From Malurus cyaneus samueli (lineage: Eukaryota > Chordata > Aves > Passeriformes > Maluridae): a stretch of DNA of 64,000 bases. The stretch covers positions 52,440,252-52,504,251 of the forward strand of contig CM019237.1 in assembly GCA_009741485.1 (NCBI GenBank), read 5' to 3'. Below the pieces are notes generated by a model. The model had not been told where the DNA came from. It saw nothing but the letters and a program-made list of their open reading frames with translations, and made no database searches. A program made the position numbers and the translations under genes. This document shows positions 11,401 through 25,690 of the stretch, in pieces. Position 1 is the first letter of the stretch. Every line of letters begins with the position of its first letter.

Positions 11401-14400
11401 GCCCTGTGCCAGACAGCCAGCCATGAAGAGCGGAGCAGGAAAAGCCTGGAGTGCACACAAACCTGCTCATGAGCTTTCTGATGTGCCTTCTGAAGCAGCA
11501 GTCACTGGAAGGGATCAACCCTTTTACACACCTCTGCACTGCAACCTTGGCTGCTGTCACACCAAGATGAAATTTATCTCACCTAAACACCAGGTGCCTG
11601 GGCTAGTTCTGCCCTTCAGGCTGATGGGGGAGAGATCCTCAGCTCATATCTACTCTTGCAAGAGCACTGGAGCTTGCAGGTACTAAGTTCTGCTAAGGAT
11701 TAAGCAGTCAGCAGTGGCAGGATTTCATCATAAAATATCAATTAGCATCATCATAACATATAAACCATAATAATTTTATGGTAGCGCTCTCACTCCAGGA
11801 TTACCATCCTTATTCTCACTGTGAAGTTGTATTTGCTTCCTGTTCTCCCTACACCATGAAACCTCTTGGTCTGCAGCAGCCACTGGGAGCATCACATCTG
11901 ACACCTCACCAGACAAATGTTGGGTGATCTACTCCATAACTCTGTCCTCCCTTCCTACACTGCGACAGCAATGATGCTTTCAGCAACACAAACTAGCTGG
12001 ATGTAACCAAGTTTGAAATTACTCTTGGATTTCAAATTTACCATCTGTATTTTCTTGACCCTGTGTGTTTCACAGGAGGTTTATTACTCAACCAGACAAC
12101 TCTTTGCAGAATAACAATGTGGGCTTTTGCTCACAGAACAGAGTAGATATTTGTATTTCACAATCTGCATTTATTTGACAAACTCACAGCAAGAGATTCT
12201 GTTCTACTATAACCACAGATTGTCCTATTAACAGAGTAAAACTAACCATTAGTCTACAGAGACAACTAGGCAAACACCATTAATTATCAAGTGTGTAAAC
12301 AAAATAGGTCTACATCAGCATGCACAAAGCTGAACCTTGCCACCACAGGGAAGCCTTCACCTCTTCTTGTCTGCTTTTCTTGGATTTTCTCTCCAGTAGT
12401 GCGGTTTAAACAGCCCACAAGGTGCCCCTCTTGCCATCATCCCACTATTAAAAAAACTGCTCCCTTTTTCAAGGGGGACATAGGGGAAGAGTGTGAATCA
12501 AATCTAAACATAGAGGACCTGTGTTGAGATACTGACATGTTTAATCACGCTCTGCACACACTGAGCTCCCATCTTACGCTGGGTGTTTTCTTCTGGTCCC
12601 TGACTACACAGTCTGCCAAGAGATCAGGCTCTCACACATGGATCCAGCTCTCAGACGTCCATCACACATTAGTGCTTCTTGTAATGTTCAAGGCCATATT
12701 TTCAGGTACTAAGGTATTGATTTTTTTGAGATCATAAGAATGCCTGACCCCATGTGGAATACTCAGTAACCCCAAAAATCCTGTCAAGAAGAATAAAGTG
12801 CATGGAAGACCTATGCTGGTAAACTACAGCACTCCAAAAACCAGAATAAAGCAAAAAGTAAGCTCTCTGGAGTGATCACACCCTTGCAGAAAAGGTATCC
12901 CAGTGCCACTGTATCTTAGTGAACATGCATCTTTCCATTAAAGATTTCATCCCACACCTTGAGCCAGCAATCCACAAGGAGCTATAAATGTTTTATACGA
13001 CTCATCAGGGTCCATAAGATCCATCTAGTCTTTTAGTTTTTCCCTGATACAGATTTTTTTTTTGTCAAGAATCAGCTTTCAAACAGTGGGAGCACCATGT
13101 TTTGGAGGGCAGATCAGCGCAGTCAAATTCTGTTATTCCTGAGGCCTTCATGCTTCCTGAAGCATCTCCTCTGTCTACTTGAATTTTGTGTTTGATGGAA
13201 ATGCCCTTCAGTCTCCTCCAAGTCTGAAAAGTGCAGGTTTTTAACACACCTGGTTTTATTCTGGATAAGGTAATATGCAACAGGTCTGCATTACTCCATG
13301 TGGGATTTGATGATCTGGAATCAGAACTGGAACCAGAGCTCATCCATGAAACACCTTTTACGAAATGCCTTGAATAGACCCAGACAAGAGCAAAGCTTCC
13401 TAAGGCAGCTTTCCCCACTTGCTTGCAGGGGCCATGGGTGCTTCCTTCTGCACCAATAAATTCCTGGGACACCTGTATTTACCTGTTACAGTAAAGAAAT
13501 ATAGGAGTGTTCAATCTGCACTTTAGCCCTGAGGCATCTGCAAAACAAAACTGGCTCTGGCTTGTTCAGCTCCGATTCCAGGAAACAATTAAATCAAGCC
13601 CTGAACCACACACAGGATGACGACAGATGTGCTTTACCTGCCTTTGATAAATATTTGGTCACAAAAAGTCTGTCACAGGTGGGAACACAGATTCTAAGTT
13701 GCAGCCCTCCATGCCCTTGCCTTTTGTTCTGCTGCTCTCCCTTTGCTTGACAGTTTCTTGCTCGAGTACTTTTTCAGGAGGGATACAAATGGAAGCGACC
13801 CCAGCAATAGAAACCAAGACAGGCTGAGGCTAAAACACACACAAGGCTGGCATTAGAAGACTTGTTTTTACAGCCATATGGCAAAACAGTAAATTTGTGG
13901 TTTTAAAGTGTGCATCTGCCTTAACAACAGCCTTGACATGCAGCTGAAATAAGATGCAATTTATCTTTGGTTTTGGGCTTTTTCCTCAATATGGCAGGAG
14001 CTCACCTGTATTAAGCACCACACTCAAAGAGTGTGTTTATGCAGAGGGAGAAGCACAGGCAGAATCGCCTACTTAATCTCTCCACTGACTTTGAGCAGAG
14101 CACTCACCTTAGGCATCCTTCTTTGCATTTCCTTGGCTGGTTTGGGGAGTTTCTTGCTTAACTGGCTGCTTTCTCAAAATCTCATTTTCCAATGTCCATA
14201 TACTGCACTGCATAAACCCATTGATGGGTTGCATGGGTTGCCCACTGGTTGCTGTCCCACAGAGTTTGTAAAGCAGACAGAAAAAAACTTACAAATCCCA
14301 TATTCACAGCTTCACTTTTTCTAACACCTGAAACAGTAATAGAAAGTGAGGGTCTGTGATTATGAACAGGAAGCATATTTCTTCTTTAGCTTAAATACAG

Positions 14401-17400
14401 CAGCTACCACAAGATTTCTGTTAGTTTTATAAATCCTTAGTCATGCAGCTTCTACCCCTCAGCTCTGATCTATTAAAAAAATATAAGGATTTATTAGTTT
14501 ATTACTGTGACCTCTGCAATGAGACTGATGCTTAATGGTGCAATTCCTGAGGTTTCAGTTAAAGCCATTTTCTTGCTATAAAATTCCCATGCTGCCTTTG
14601 AACTATTTCCCTCTGATACATTAAGAGCTTTTATACCTGACAGGTGACAACTGAGGCAAGATCAATAAACGCAGGGCCACTCTACTCATTCCAGCTTTGA
14701 GATTCTTTCTGAAGACAACCTGCAAACAGGAAAGATGCTGAGTGTTTCCATTTTAGTTTCTCCTCTGATGTAAAAGCAGATGTGAAATAGCTTGACATTA
14801 GAAATAGCAAGGCTTGTTTTCAGTTCTTTCCGGGAGACTTCTTTTGGAAACATTCTATTTCTTTCTGAAGGGGATTTTAAGTCTTCTTGGGATGAAACTG
14901 AAGGATATTTGATTGCTAAACATTCAGACAACAAAGCAGATCAGAAAAGTAAACTATGTTGAAGGGACTGCAGAATTAAGAGTTCTAGGAAAACAATTTA
15001 AAGTTAAATGTAGGGTTTACTTTTTAGTAATGATAATGCAAAGCAGAAGTATCACACAGAGAAAAACCACCAGTACTATTGGCTATCCAGTCTTCTTTAA
15101 AATTAATTAAAGAAATCAGGCTCTGGAGCAAAATTCCCAATCAGTAGAGGAATACTCAAAAGGAGTAAAAAATGTCAAGAGGTAGTGTAAAAGCAAGAAA
15201 TGGAAAGTAAATATGAGAACATAGATGAGTTAGTACTGCCTCAGTCGCACCAGCTCCCATCCTCCCAACCTTAAAATTACAGTCCTGTCGCTTTGCAGAA
15301 TTACACAGTAACTACCTTAAACACAGTAACAGGTTGAAGAACAGCAAATCATTTAAAATCTCTCCCAGTAAAGACAGACCACATTATAAACTGCAGGTCC
15401 TCAGTTGTGTGAAGAGCTCAGCCCACTTAACCAACAATATTTACAATTTATACGGTACTTCCACTTGCAAACGCTTCACAAATATTTGGGCATAAATAAT
15501 CTTCCCCATCTTGTGCCTTTTGGCACAAGCTGGAGGTTATTTGCCACACAATGAGCTCTGCCCATGCTCCGTATTCACTGCAGAATCCGGGTGGTGATCC
15601 CAGTCACTTCCACTAGTGGAGCAATTTTGGCAGGCAGAGGGGTGACAACATCCACAAGGGATGACACAAAGGATTTTCAAGTCTTTTTTTCTATTTTGGT
15701 AATGCAGATATGCTCCTGACCTTCCCTTTGAGAGACAAGTAAATATTGTTACTTTTAATGGCAGTAACACTCCAGTCTCAGATCATCTTTTGGAGTATTA
15801 CTGCATCCAGAAAAATTTCTAGCCTGTTCCTTCTCTTATTAAAGCTATTGACAAGGTAAATGATTTATTGATACTGAGTTTCTGCAGCACGGAATTTTAG
15901 CAGCAATAAATCTCTGTTCAGACAGATGATGTAATAATTTCAGCTTTCTACAAATTACTTAATGTTTCTTTACAAATGACTTAATGTTTCTTGGTGGTTC
16001 CTAGAACAGTTCATATTTCTTAACTGAATGAGGAAATACATGAAGTAGTTTCAGTAAAAGGTTAAATTTTTTTTTATTTTATTTTATTGTCTTTCCTGTC
16101 TGGGATAGTAAATTGGTCCAGTTGATCATAAAAAAAGATGTGCTATTTCTCAGCCTTTTCCATTTGTGAATTTTTAGGTACTTTGTGACTCATACAATAA
16201 AACCAAATGGAGAAATACATAAACCAAAGGGCCAGGTCTGAATCCAAACACTCCACCCTTCTTAAGGAGTGTGAGTCAAACTGCATTCCACCAGCACTGG
16301 GATTTTGATTGACTTTTTTTTGGAAAAGGTTGGTCCCTTCAAACACACATGAATACACAGACAGAATAGAGATGCACAAGCAGGCATTCTAAAAAATGAG
16401 ATTGTCCTTTAGCACAGCTTCTGAAAACAGCTGCTAATTTCCTTAATGCTGGTCATGTTTCTTCCCACGGTCAGGTAAAGTCAAAAAGTTCCTTTTGTTG
16501 TGTGTTTATGGGACTAGCATTGAGTATAACATAGATCATCTGCTGTTGGAAAGATAGATATTATGTAAAAATCACCAACAGCTTATTTCATTTCTAATTC
16601 CCATTATTTCAAGCACCCTAGCTCACTAAGATCTGCAATTTGGCTTGCTCTTTCTTCCTCTAGTCATTCTACTAGTCAATTTTCCTTACAACATTGTCCT
16701 TCATATTTTTAATTAAAATATCATCATTAGAATGCGCACAGGAGAAGACAGGTGAAATGTTAACAGAGTCCTTTCCACTCTTAATAACAACTGGAAGAAG
16801 AGATATTGTGGAGATAAAAGCCATTAATGAGAGAAAAAAGGCAATGTGTAAGTGATTCAGCTGCTGCCATCAGCTCTGTCACTAAAGCCATAAACTCGCA
16901 TGTGCACAGAAATCAGGGAAGCTTCATCCCACGGTGATGTCAGAAGGGAACAACCTTGCTGCAGGAATTGGAAGGCCGAGGTGACAATGGATTAGAAGAG
17001 CAGCATCCCTTGAGTTTAACAGTTTAAGACTGAGCTTCGGCTGTAAACTGGAACTGGGTAAGTGCTGCCATGTTCTGGCATTGACAGTGGTGTGCACGAT
17101 GCCTGCATCTCTTAATATTTTGCCTGAAGAGATCTTGTTTTGATATTAATCAGAAGTCTTCCTGAAGACAGTATTCTTAAGAAAACTTAAGAAACTGGAT
17201 TGAGTTTTAGAGCCTGTTTTAAATACTACAATAGCTTGAACTTCTGTCAATCACTCACATTCGGCAGCTGTCTAATAACTCCCTTCCCTGGCAGATCTCC
17301 AAACTAGTTCAGAGGTGTCACTTTAAGAAGGGTGTGATGAAATTTTCACAAGCAAAGGGGTGTAGTCTTGGTTCAAATTTTTAATTGAGATGCATTTGTT

Positions 17401-20232
17401 GTTTTTATTCCTGATTGCCTCACTGATGTTGCTACACACCTCAAAGCAGCATTACAGGCAAGAGCAGCAGAAATATGTCACCTGCTGCATGCACTCAGTC
17501 TCTGGGAACCTCTCCTGGTTACAGCTGATGTAATTTTACAAATAATACATTAATTTTGCAGATCTCCAGTTATTTCCCCTGTTTTATCCGTGCTTGTATC
17601 TATCTGCTCCGTGAGGTAAGTCCATGCCTGGAGAGGATGTGGCAACTCCAGAGTTACTGTACCAAAAGCTGCTTGCCAGAGCTCCATAAGGAACAGGCGC
17701 ATTTGGCCACTTGCTCTGGCTGACAGAAGGCATTGCTTGGTGCTTTAGACATAAGAGGAAGAAATTGCAGCAATTTAAAACAAAACCAGGAAGTTTCACC
17801 ATTAGGTAAGTCAAAATCACTGGACCAGATTGGTAACACTGGAAGCATGAAGTAGCTTTGTCAGTAGGTTACTTATGAATTATTCCTTGGTAAATTCTAT
17901 TTTTCAAGATTTCTTAAGTGGGGTTTTTTGCAATTCTACTCAATTCAAAATAGTTGTTGGAAAGATGGATGGTACAACTGGACAATGTAACAACACAATG
18001 CCATAAGCTCTGCCTTCTTGAGTTTAGTTGTGATACATCATAGTATTTTTTAAAAGTCCACTAGCAAAATATGATTTTTACTAGCAACAGAAGTAGCTTT
18101 TCATCTTTTTATCGAATCAAAAATAATAAAGAAAATCTGGCTGCAGACAATCATTTATAACGTAGTGATAGTTTATTCTTGGACAGGATCAGCTCTCTTC
18201 ACATAGCTGGTAGACCAAGAATTTGATGCTTAAAATACAGCATGTGAACTTGAAATCAAATTAAGATTGGATATAAAAGAGCAAGCTCCAAAAAGCACAA
18301 ATGTAGTGATCACTTGGATAATATTAATGTTGTAGCTTATTCTGACAAGCCAGAACTGCAGAAGCATAAAAAATCTGCTTGAAACAGATTTTTTCTTGAG
18401 TGAGGGGAAAGTAGAGGTGGTTGCAGTGTTCAGTTTCACCAATATTTTGTAGAGGACTGTAAGGAATTATTTTAACATGATTTTAATAAAATAGGTCTTC
18501 CAGAGAGGGGAGGAACAAGCAGCACACTCTGATTAGCATCTCTTATGACGAACTTGTATTACTACACCTGAAATTTGAGTGGAGAGTCACAGCTTTGGAT
18601 TTTGCCCAGAGAACACCAAACCCCAGGGAACAGAAGTGTTCAGTGAAGTCCACTTCCACAAAATGGTTGACCTATACACCTGCTTACTGCAAAGTATGTT
18701 TTATGCCTGTTTTGGTAGCAGATTATATTGTTTACCAAAAAACCATCTAAAAAAGCAAAATCAGATGAGACTTGATGAGAGCAAAAGCACCCTCACGGGC
18801 AGCCTAAGAAACACATTGACAGCAGTTCAGTGCCAGCATGCCATTGCCAGAAAACCTCTAATCGTCAATAAAAGGCAATAAAAGGCCTGACTAAATCTAT
18901 GCACCACTCAGTGTGCCATCAAGAGCTCTAAACTCAGGCTTCGGTACAGCTTTTATGGGAAAAAAAGATCTCTCAGCCAGATGGTTTAACAGGAATACAT
19001 TGCACCAGCCCTAGAAATCTCCAAAAAGCTTCCAGGTGGTCACAGAAGCTGGTACCAGTGTGATTCTTACAGGATCCATAGGAATACGTGGGAAAAAGGA
19101 GTTTTCACATATGCTCAGGGCTATTGGAGGTTACAGTCAATGTCACTTTCCAGGAATAGTAAAGGAGCAACACCTCTTGATGGCCAGTGCTGACTGGGGA
19201 TTATCAACTGCAGAGAATACTCACAGTTCCAGCTATGAGGTTGAAATATTTACCAGTGGATTAACACATTTGCAATATAGAAGACAAATGCTTCAAAATG
19301 AAATGAAGGCATTTGCACTTAAAGAAAAATAAACGTCACTGGATCTCCTTATTCTATTCTCCTCTCTCTGACTGATGTCCCTTGACCTCACTGGGTGTGC
19401 CACTCCTGCAAACAGCCACATGATAAGCAAATATAGTTTGTGTAGAGACCCATTGCCCACTGCCAGTTTCAAAAGGGATCACATAGTGGTTTTGGCATCC
19501 TATAAAGTAGCATAATTATTTTAAAATTACTAATTAAAGAGAAAACAAAACTACTTAGAGAGGAGCTACAAAAATGCCAAGCCAAAGGAGAGCCAAATTC
19601 TCCTCGGCACTGTAAGATGCTATATGAAGATCTGGAGGCCACAAACTGTTCTTTGTGGTCCAGAATGTACATCAAGATATGTTTTTGGTGGAAGGATAGA
19701 ACAACACTGGAGAAGATGTCCTTGGGGGTTTTCAGGACCTTGCTGGAAAAGACAAACTATTGTAGAGCTGGTAGTAGCCCCAGCACAAGGGGGTGGTAGG
19801 ACATAACAATTTGCAGAGTCCCTGCCAGCCAGTGTTGCTGTGCTCCAGGTTCACAGGCACAGATCGATCTTGAAGGTAGTTTAGGAGGCAAACATGTGAT
19901 GTGGTGGTACTTCTGCCATTTTTCTTGTTTTTATCTTGTTGGTGTACACCTAGAGATCTTATTTATGGCAATAAACATTTATGAAAAGTGAGTTATGATA
20001 TTCTTTTCTCCCATCAACTATTTGACCAGTTGTTAATTTCTGAAATAATTACTTCTGATAAGACACTTCTCCAGCTTCTCTGAAGAATTTGGTTGCTGTT
20101 TGCTTTTGACACATTTTTCCTCTCACTGCAATGATGTTTTCTTCGTACAAAATACTTAGGCTGCAGAAACAAAGGCTTCAGTTGTGATTTTACAGTTGTT
20201 CCATGGGTCAGTCCTCCACCTCTACATGGAAA
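8500..20232. other. Long AT-rich noncoding stretch
   Basis: Almost 12 kb without a supportable gene. It includes the 13-base repeat at 8,689-8,737. A minus-strand open frame of 135 codons at 13,065-13,472 has no domain I recognise. An isolated good splice-donor match (GG|GTAAGTG) follows position 17,057, but no flanking exon can be defined. Short T runs occur near 13,045 and 16,067-16,085. Confidence 0.5.
8689..8737. repeat. 13-base tandem repeat, 3.8 copies
   Basis: Units of GTGGGTCCATAAT repeated head to tail. The third copy carries one G-to-A change and the fourth is incomplete. A local minisatellite with no evident function. Confidence 0.95.
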
Positions 20233-20405
20233 AGAATCACAGAATGGTTTGGATGGTTTGGGTTGGAAGGGACCTTAAAGATTGTCTCATTCTGACCCTC
20301 TCTGCCACAGGCAGGGACACCTTGCACTAGACCAGGATGCTCAGAGCTTCATTCAGCCTGGCCTTGGACACTTCCAGGATGTTGCAGCCACAGCTTCTCT
20401 GGAAG
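20233..20405 (-). mobile_element. CR1 LINE 3' end, antisense, short
   Basis: About 170 bases of CR1 in antisense orientation. It begins with the reverse complement of the tail ('atcacagaatggttt') and continues with 'gttggaagggaccttaaag', 'caggcagggacacctt' and 'cagcctggccttggacac'. It stops abruptly in the 'cacagcttctctgg' block, so it is strongly 5'-truncated. Confidence 0.92.
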
Positions 20406-23400
20406 GAGGACAGAAGTCTCATTAAAGAGTAGAGACTCCTAGTTAGTTCAGCTGATGAAAAATTTCCAGCTAGTGGAACAACTCTAATATATGCGATCTC
20501 TTTGGAAATAGCCTTGGAGCTATGTTTTTTACTAAGGAATGCTGCTGTCCCAGGGAGACAGGAGACTAGTTAAATCATAAGAAGCCTAAGAGAGTTTTTG
20601 TCCGTGTTTACACCTTTTTGTATGCACTCCCTGCCATCAGATTGTTTGCTCTGACCCTCACAAAAGCAGGCCAGATATTCGACTGCTACTTGTCCTTCCA
20701 TAGCTACTATCTTTTGTCAGCAATACTTCTGAGAACACTGATTTTTTTTCCACAGTTTTGTGTTAACTCAGGTGGTCAAGCTGTGGCCATGCATGGCTAA
20801 TTATAGTGGAAGGAGAAAAATGAGTACATTGATTAACATTCTGTTCCTTTTGGAGAGACTGAGAAATGGCTTTGGCAGCTCCAGCTTCACTGACACCCTG
20901 CTGGCAGCTTATTGCCCATGCTTGCGAATTTTTGAAAAATGTGGCAGATCCTTGACTGCTAACTGGGAGGGTAAGAACAGAATTACAGGTATTTGATGTT
21001 TGATGCAGTTTTAAAAAGCTTTTCTTCCCTGGGCACCCTGTGGCCTTTCTCCATAGCAGGCTTGAGCACTGAAGATCTAATTAGTCGCTCTGCTTCCATT
21101 GGTGCAGAGGGTTCTGTGCTCCTGAGGGCTCTGGAAGAATTCCATCCCACAGGACAGTCAGTGAGACCCAGCATTACACAACTGGTCCAACTGGTCCTGC
21201 GTAATGTGCCCGAGCTGACTGTTCTACCTCTCTGTGACATTGTACCCATTCAGAGACAATGCACAGAAGGCTTTGGAATGAGGCCATGGGAACCTGAAGA
21301 CCTTTAGTTGGCTTAAATTAAGACCTTAAACATACATTTTTTTCTTTAGGGTTCTGCCTCATTTTTATCAGACCCAACCGTTTTCTTCATGCTGTGACAA
21401 TTAATTGGATAATTTTCATTTAAAGATCCAAGCCCACGAGATAACTGGAATAGAACGGAATTGTTTTCCTTTCTCTGCTCTCCCTCATTAGTAGTCTAAA
21501 CAAGTGTGAGGCTGCATTAAGTTTGTAGCTATTTTGTTAGCTTGGAATTGCTTTCTTTTCTGCAGATGGAGACTATGCTTAGATCATTGTATTCCAGGGT
21601 GCAGATGTGGTATATTAAAAGTGAAAAGGCTAGTTAAAGAATTTATGCTTGCAATTACCTTGGTAGTGAAAAAGGACAACAAAAGTTAATTTTGAAAAAA
21701 AAATGGAGGAAAAAGGAAATTGCAACATGTTTACATAATTTTTTTCCAAAAAAAAAGTTGCATAAAATGCTGCTTAAACAAATCTCTAGGCTAAATTGGG
21801 CAGATGTTGGTATCACTGCAAACTCTGCCTGCAACTTAGGTGAGCCTCCAAAATGTCATCCCATTTATTAGGTTCGTCTTCACAGGCTGATTGTCTCAAT
21901 TTCACACGGGCTTGACCTACAAATGCAAATGGTTGACCAGTTCGTCTCCTTAGTAACCTTTGAAAACTATCGCTGGAATGCTAAAGCTCTTGTGGAACTG
22001 TCAGAGTTGTTAGCACTTCATCTGGAAACCGTCAGAGGGTCACTTCTGGGATGAAGAGAGAAATTACTTGTTCTTTATTGACATTAAAACTTCAGAATGC
22101 AAGCGATTCTGCTGGGTTAAGCCAGTACACTCGACATCTTCATGTGCCAGATTTAATTACAGACTGTGCGTGGATGTGTTTGTAAGTAGGGCAGACAAAT
22201 AGACAGGACCCCATAAAATTTCTGTCAACTGAGAACTGATTCTCGATGGTTTATCAAAACTTCACCAGAAGAACAATCTATCTTCTCCTAAAAAAATGGG
22301 TTCATTTTCTGTATATTTATAGTGACTGTGTGAGACATGGGGAAACTGGATCTTGTACCCCCATTTCAAATGAGAATTACACTTTGATTTTGAAATGTTT
22401 TGCCTAGAATCTCATATTTCACATTAGGTGCTAAAGGTAGCTCAACCAATTTGCAAAGCCAGCTCATTGCAGAACTGATCTCTGCCAAATTGAAAACTAT
22501 CATTTTTTTTATCCCTGAAGATTTTTACTGTATTTCACTGATGTGTGAGAAATACCCAGACCTCAAAAGCTGCCAGCTCCAGTTCTGAGAGTAGTTTTCT
22601 CTCTTGCTTTGGGTAGCAGAACCAAAGTTTACTGGTTGCTGTCTAGGTTGGAGATACATTCTTTCTGCAACTTTGTCACTGCAGATCAGATTAGTGTTAC
22701 AAATCTGGTCGAGTCTTCTGTAATTAAACAACAAACAACATGGAAAATACCCCCATCATGTTCAGTAAGGAAGAACCAGTGATGACAGATATCACAAGGA
22801 CATCCTAGAAACAAAGGAGAAACTCGGCAAGCTGTTAGTGGGTTGGGGAAATGTAATAGGAACAGTCAAGTACTGCTAAGCCAACTTAGGGAACAGCGAC
22901 TCTAGGGAATGGAGCTGGAAGACAGTGAAAGGATTGGAAATGTAAATCAAGAACGTAGCAGAGCAGGAGTTGCATCTCTGTGTGACTATTTAGGATGGAG
23001 TTTTTCAGGCTTTCAATCATTCCACTGAAATGGAGGGTAGTGAGGGAACAGGGCAGAAGAATGAAATAACCAAAGCACTTGCCTAAACCCTGGGATTTCA
23101 TCATCTCCTTCTTTTCCAGACTCATGGTTCTTTGATTTTGTGAAAGCTTAGGAGAGGAGAACTGATTTAAGTTTCTTGACCATTTAAGGATTTGCAGTGC
23201 TTCACTAACCTTGGATTAGCTTGACTTGGGTTAGAAAAGTCTCTCAAGTTCTTTCTGTCTTTACACTGTGCTTACTTCTTCCACCATGGAAACAGTGACT
23301 CTGCTCTTGGGACTCCTTGATTCTTGGACCTGTGGTTTTCTCAGGCTGTCTCTGACTGCTGCTCTGGTCTCTTTCCTAACCAAACCTGCTCCCTTCCATG

Positions 23401-25394
23401 CAGCTGATCTGAAGTACAGCTGGATCATTCACATTAGCAATGGAGTGCCTGAACATGACCACAAGCTTATGGTCTAAGCTTATACCAGTCCTTTTTGCAC
23501 AAACCTTTCATGGTTCTAGAATTGCTTCTTCACAGCCCCACTGAGGTTTATTCCATTTCCCAGTAACCCATCCTCTTACCTTCCACACTGGCTCCAAACT
23601 TTGAGCTACAGACTCTGGAACCACAAGTTTTTGCTCCCCTGCAACTGACCATCAATCCATGAAGTATCAAGAAGGAGAGCTTGTCACTCCATTCCCATTC
23701 TGTGGGACCAGAGGCACAAATGTACCCTGTGACTGAAGTGTGCTGGTCTGAGTTCCAACACAAGATGTAGCAGCTCAAAATCCAGTCAAGTTGTTCAGTC
23801 TCTGTGCCTCCTGTGCCTGGTTTGCTGTCCTTGATTCTCATGGGTCAGCTACGCTGTGCTGTGATGCCAGCCACCCCTTCCAAGCAAGAACATCCTCTCC
23901 CTAGGCTCTTCCAGAAGATGCATTCACTGGGATAGCTCCTGGGACTTCAGTTATCAGGCCCTAAAATAGATGCATTAGGGTTGAAAAACAGGGAACAGAA
24001 TGTAACAGCAAGTTGCATCATTTTGTTTACATCTTGTTCCAGTTTCTTTTTTCCTTAATTTATTTTGAGAGCTTTATGTCAGACAGGAAAGCTGAACTTG
24101 ATCACTACATAGCAAAGCCAAGCAGGAAGCAAACGTTGAGTAAGAAGACAGACTGTGGTTAAGCTTGCAACAGAGGGATGATCGCCCATGTCTCAGGATA
24201 ATGTGAAAAAAAAAAGGATTTAGAAAAAAATCTACAGAGAATCTTTGCTAAGGAGAAAAACTAATATGATCACTCCTGAAACAGTGGAAAACCAGAGAAA
24301 TTATATTTTTTACCCAAAACAAGATGTCCAGAAAATATGAGTATTTTTGTTTAATATATTATTTTGTATCCCTGGGATTGACTGGAAAAATTCTCACCTT
24401 CATTTTTCTCTGGAGTTTTATAGAAAGAATAATGCTGACAGTACTAACTGATGAATAATATTGAGCTTCCTTAATTAAAAAGTTATTATTAGTGCATTTG
24501 TTAACTTTTTTATTCCAGACGTTTCCATGTTTCTTTGTTTATGGAAAAAGATCATGTACCAAATATGTCTCTTGCAAGTCCACGAAGGATTTTCTCCAAG
24601 GAGAATCCAGGAATAATATTTTAAGAGATGACGTTGTTTCAGTAAACTCAGCTATAAATATTTTCATTGCTTACAAAATGAATCAAATTTGTCACATCCT
24701 TAACTCCTCCATGAGGAATCTGGTATCTCTGTGCCAGGAAGAGCTATGCCATGCGTTCCAAATTGCCTGCAAAAGTCACAGCCAAGCCAGAAATTCATGC
24801 TAAAAAAAATACTTTACATAGAAAAGTAGTCTTTTCAATGGTATTGAAAATTGGCAAAATCCTGGGTTTGGAAGGGCTGCTGGGAGTTGCTAAGATGTTC
24901 AGGATATGAGTTCCCAGTCTGTAAGGTGACTATACCAATTTCCTTGATTTTGTAGAGCTGAATGAGTTGCTTTGTTCCTTAGACTACACACATGGAAATA
25001 GAAATGGTTTCCCTGTGACATAGATGCTATTAATATAAAGAAAATTATCTGGGCTTTCAGGAAAGTATAAACTAGAACTTCATAAGACAGGGTGTGGATA
25101 CAGAACAGTCTGCAGTTGCCTCTGTGGAACAGAGCTGGACTGTTTCAAACATACTCAAAAGGCAACTAATTTTAAAAATTGAACTAATATTCCCTATTTG
25201 TTGACATTATTTAACTTTTTCCTATTTTTAAGGAAATGGACCTCCAGATTAAGAAATGAGGCAAAAATTATATGCCCCTGGTTACCTTCATCTTTCATCC
25301 ACACTTTGAATGGTGACATTCTGGTTTCTTCACTTCCAAAAATGTAATAGAAATTGCAACATGGCAACACGACTGATGAAAGTATGGAACGGCT
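20406..25394. other. Noncoding stretch with one enhancer-like block
   Basis: No gene is supported. A plus-strand frame at 20,993-21,307 (104 codons) and a minus-strand frame at 23,548-23,841 lack recognisable domains. Positions 21,880-22,040 contain a dense set of transcription-factor-like motifs and are described under findings. Short A and T runs are common near 21.7 kb and 24.2 kb. Confidence 0.45.
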
Positions 25395-25690
25395 TCCAGG
25401 CTAGGGTTCTTCAGCCTGGAATAAAGAAAACTCAGAGAGTACAGGATATAAAACCAAGAGTAGCATTACCAGGATGGACATGGATTGACAGTTCTATGCT
25501 GGTGACAAAACCAGGGTCCACACCAAGATGCTCTCAGAACCAGGTTCAGGACAAGCAAAAGGAGGTGAATTTCACCCAACAGGTGGTCGAAGCCTCATGT
25601 GCTGGGAATACAAGATGTTTAAAGGCTTTTAAGAGTAGACTGCACAAGCATTTGGAAGAACAAACCCTTGGAGTTACTACTTAGACAGAA
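25395..25690 (+). mobile_element. Old diverged CR1-like LINE fragment
   Basis: The block 'ggttcaggacaagcaaaag', followed by 'gaatttcacccaacaggtgg' and 'agactgcacaagcatttgg', matches the 3' region of older CR1 subfamilies as I recall them. Insertions and deletions separate these blocks and no tail is visible. The open frame that crosses it (25,310-25,684) is explained by this element. Confidence is lower than for the other CR1 copies because divergence is high. Confidence 0.65.

Noticed and set aside
20993..21307. Plus-strand 104-codon frame that reads like a plausible protein
   Set aside because: No family is recognised, no good splice sites frame it, and an overlapping minus-strand frame of similar length exists.
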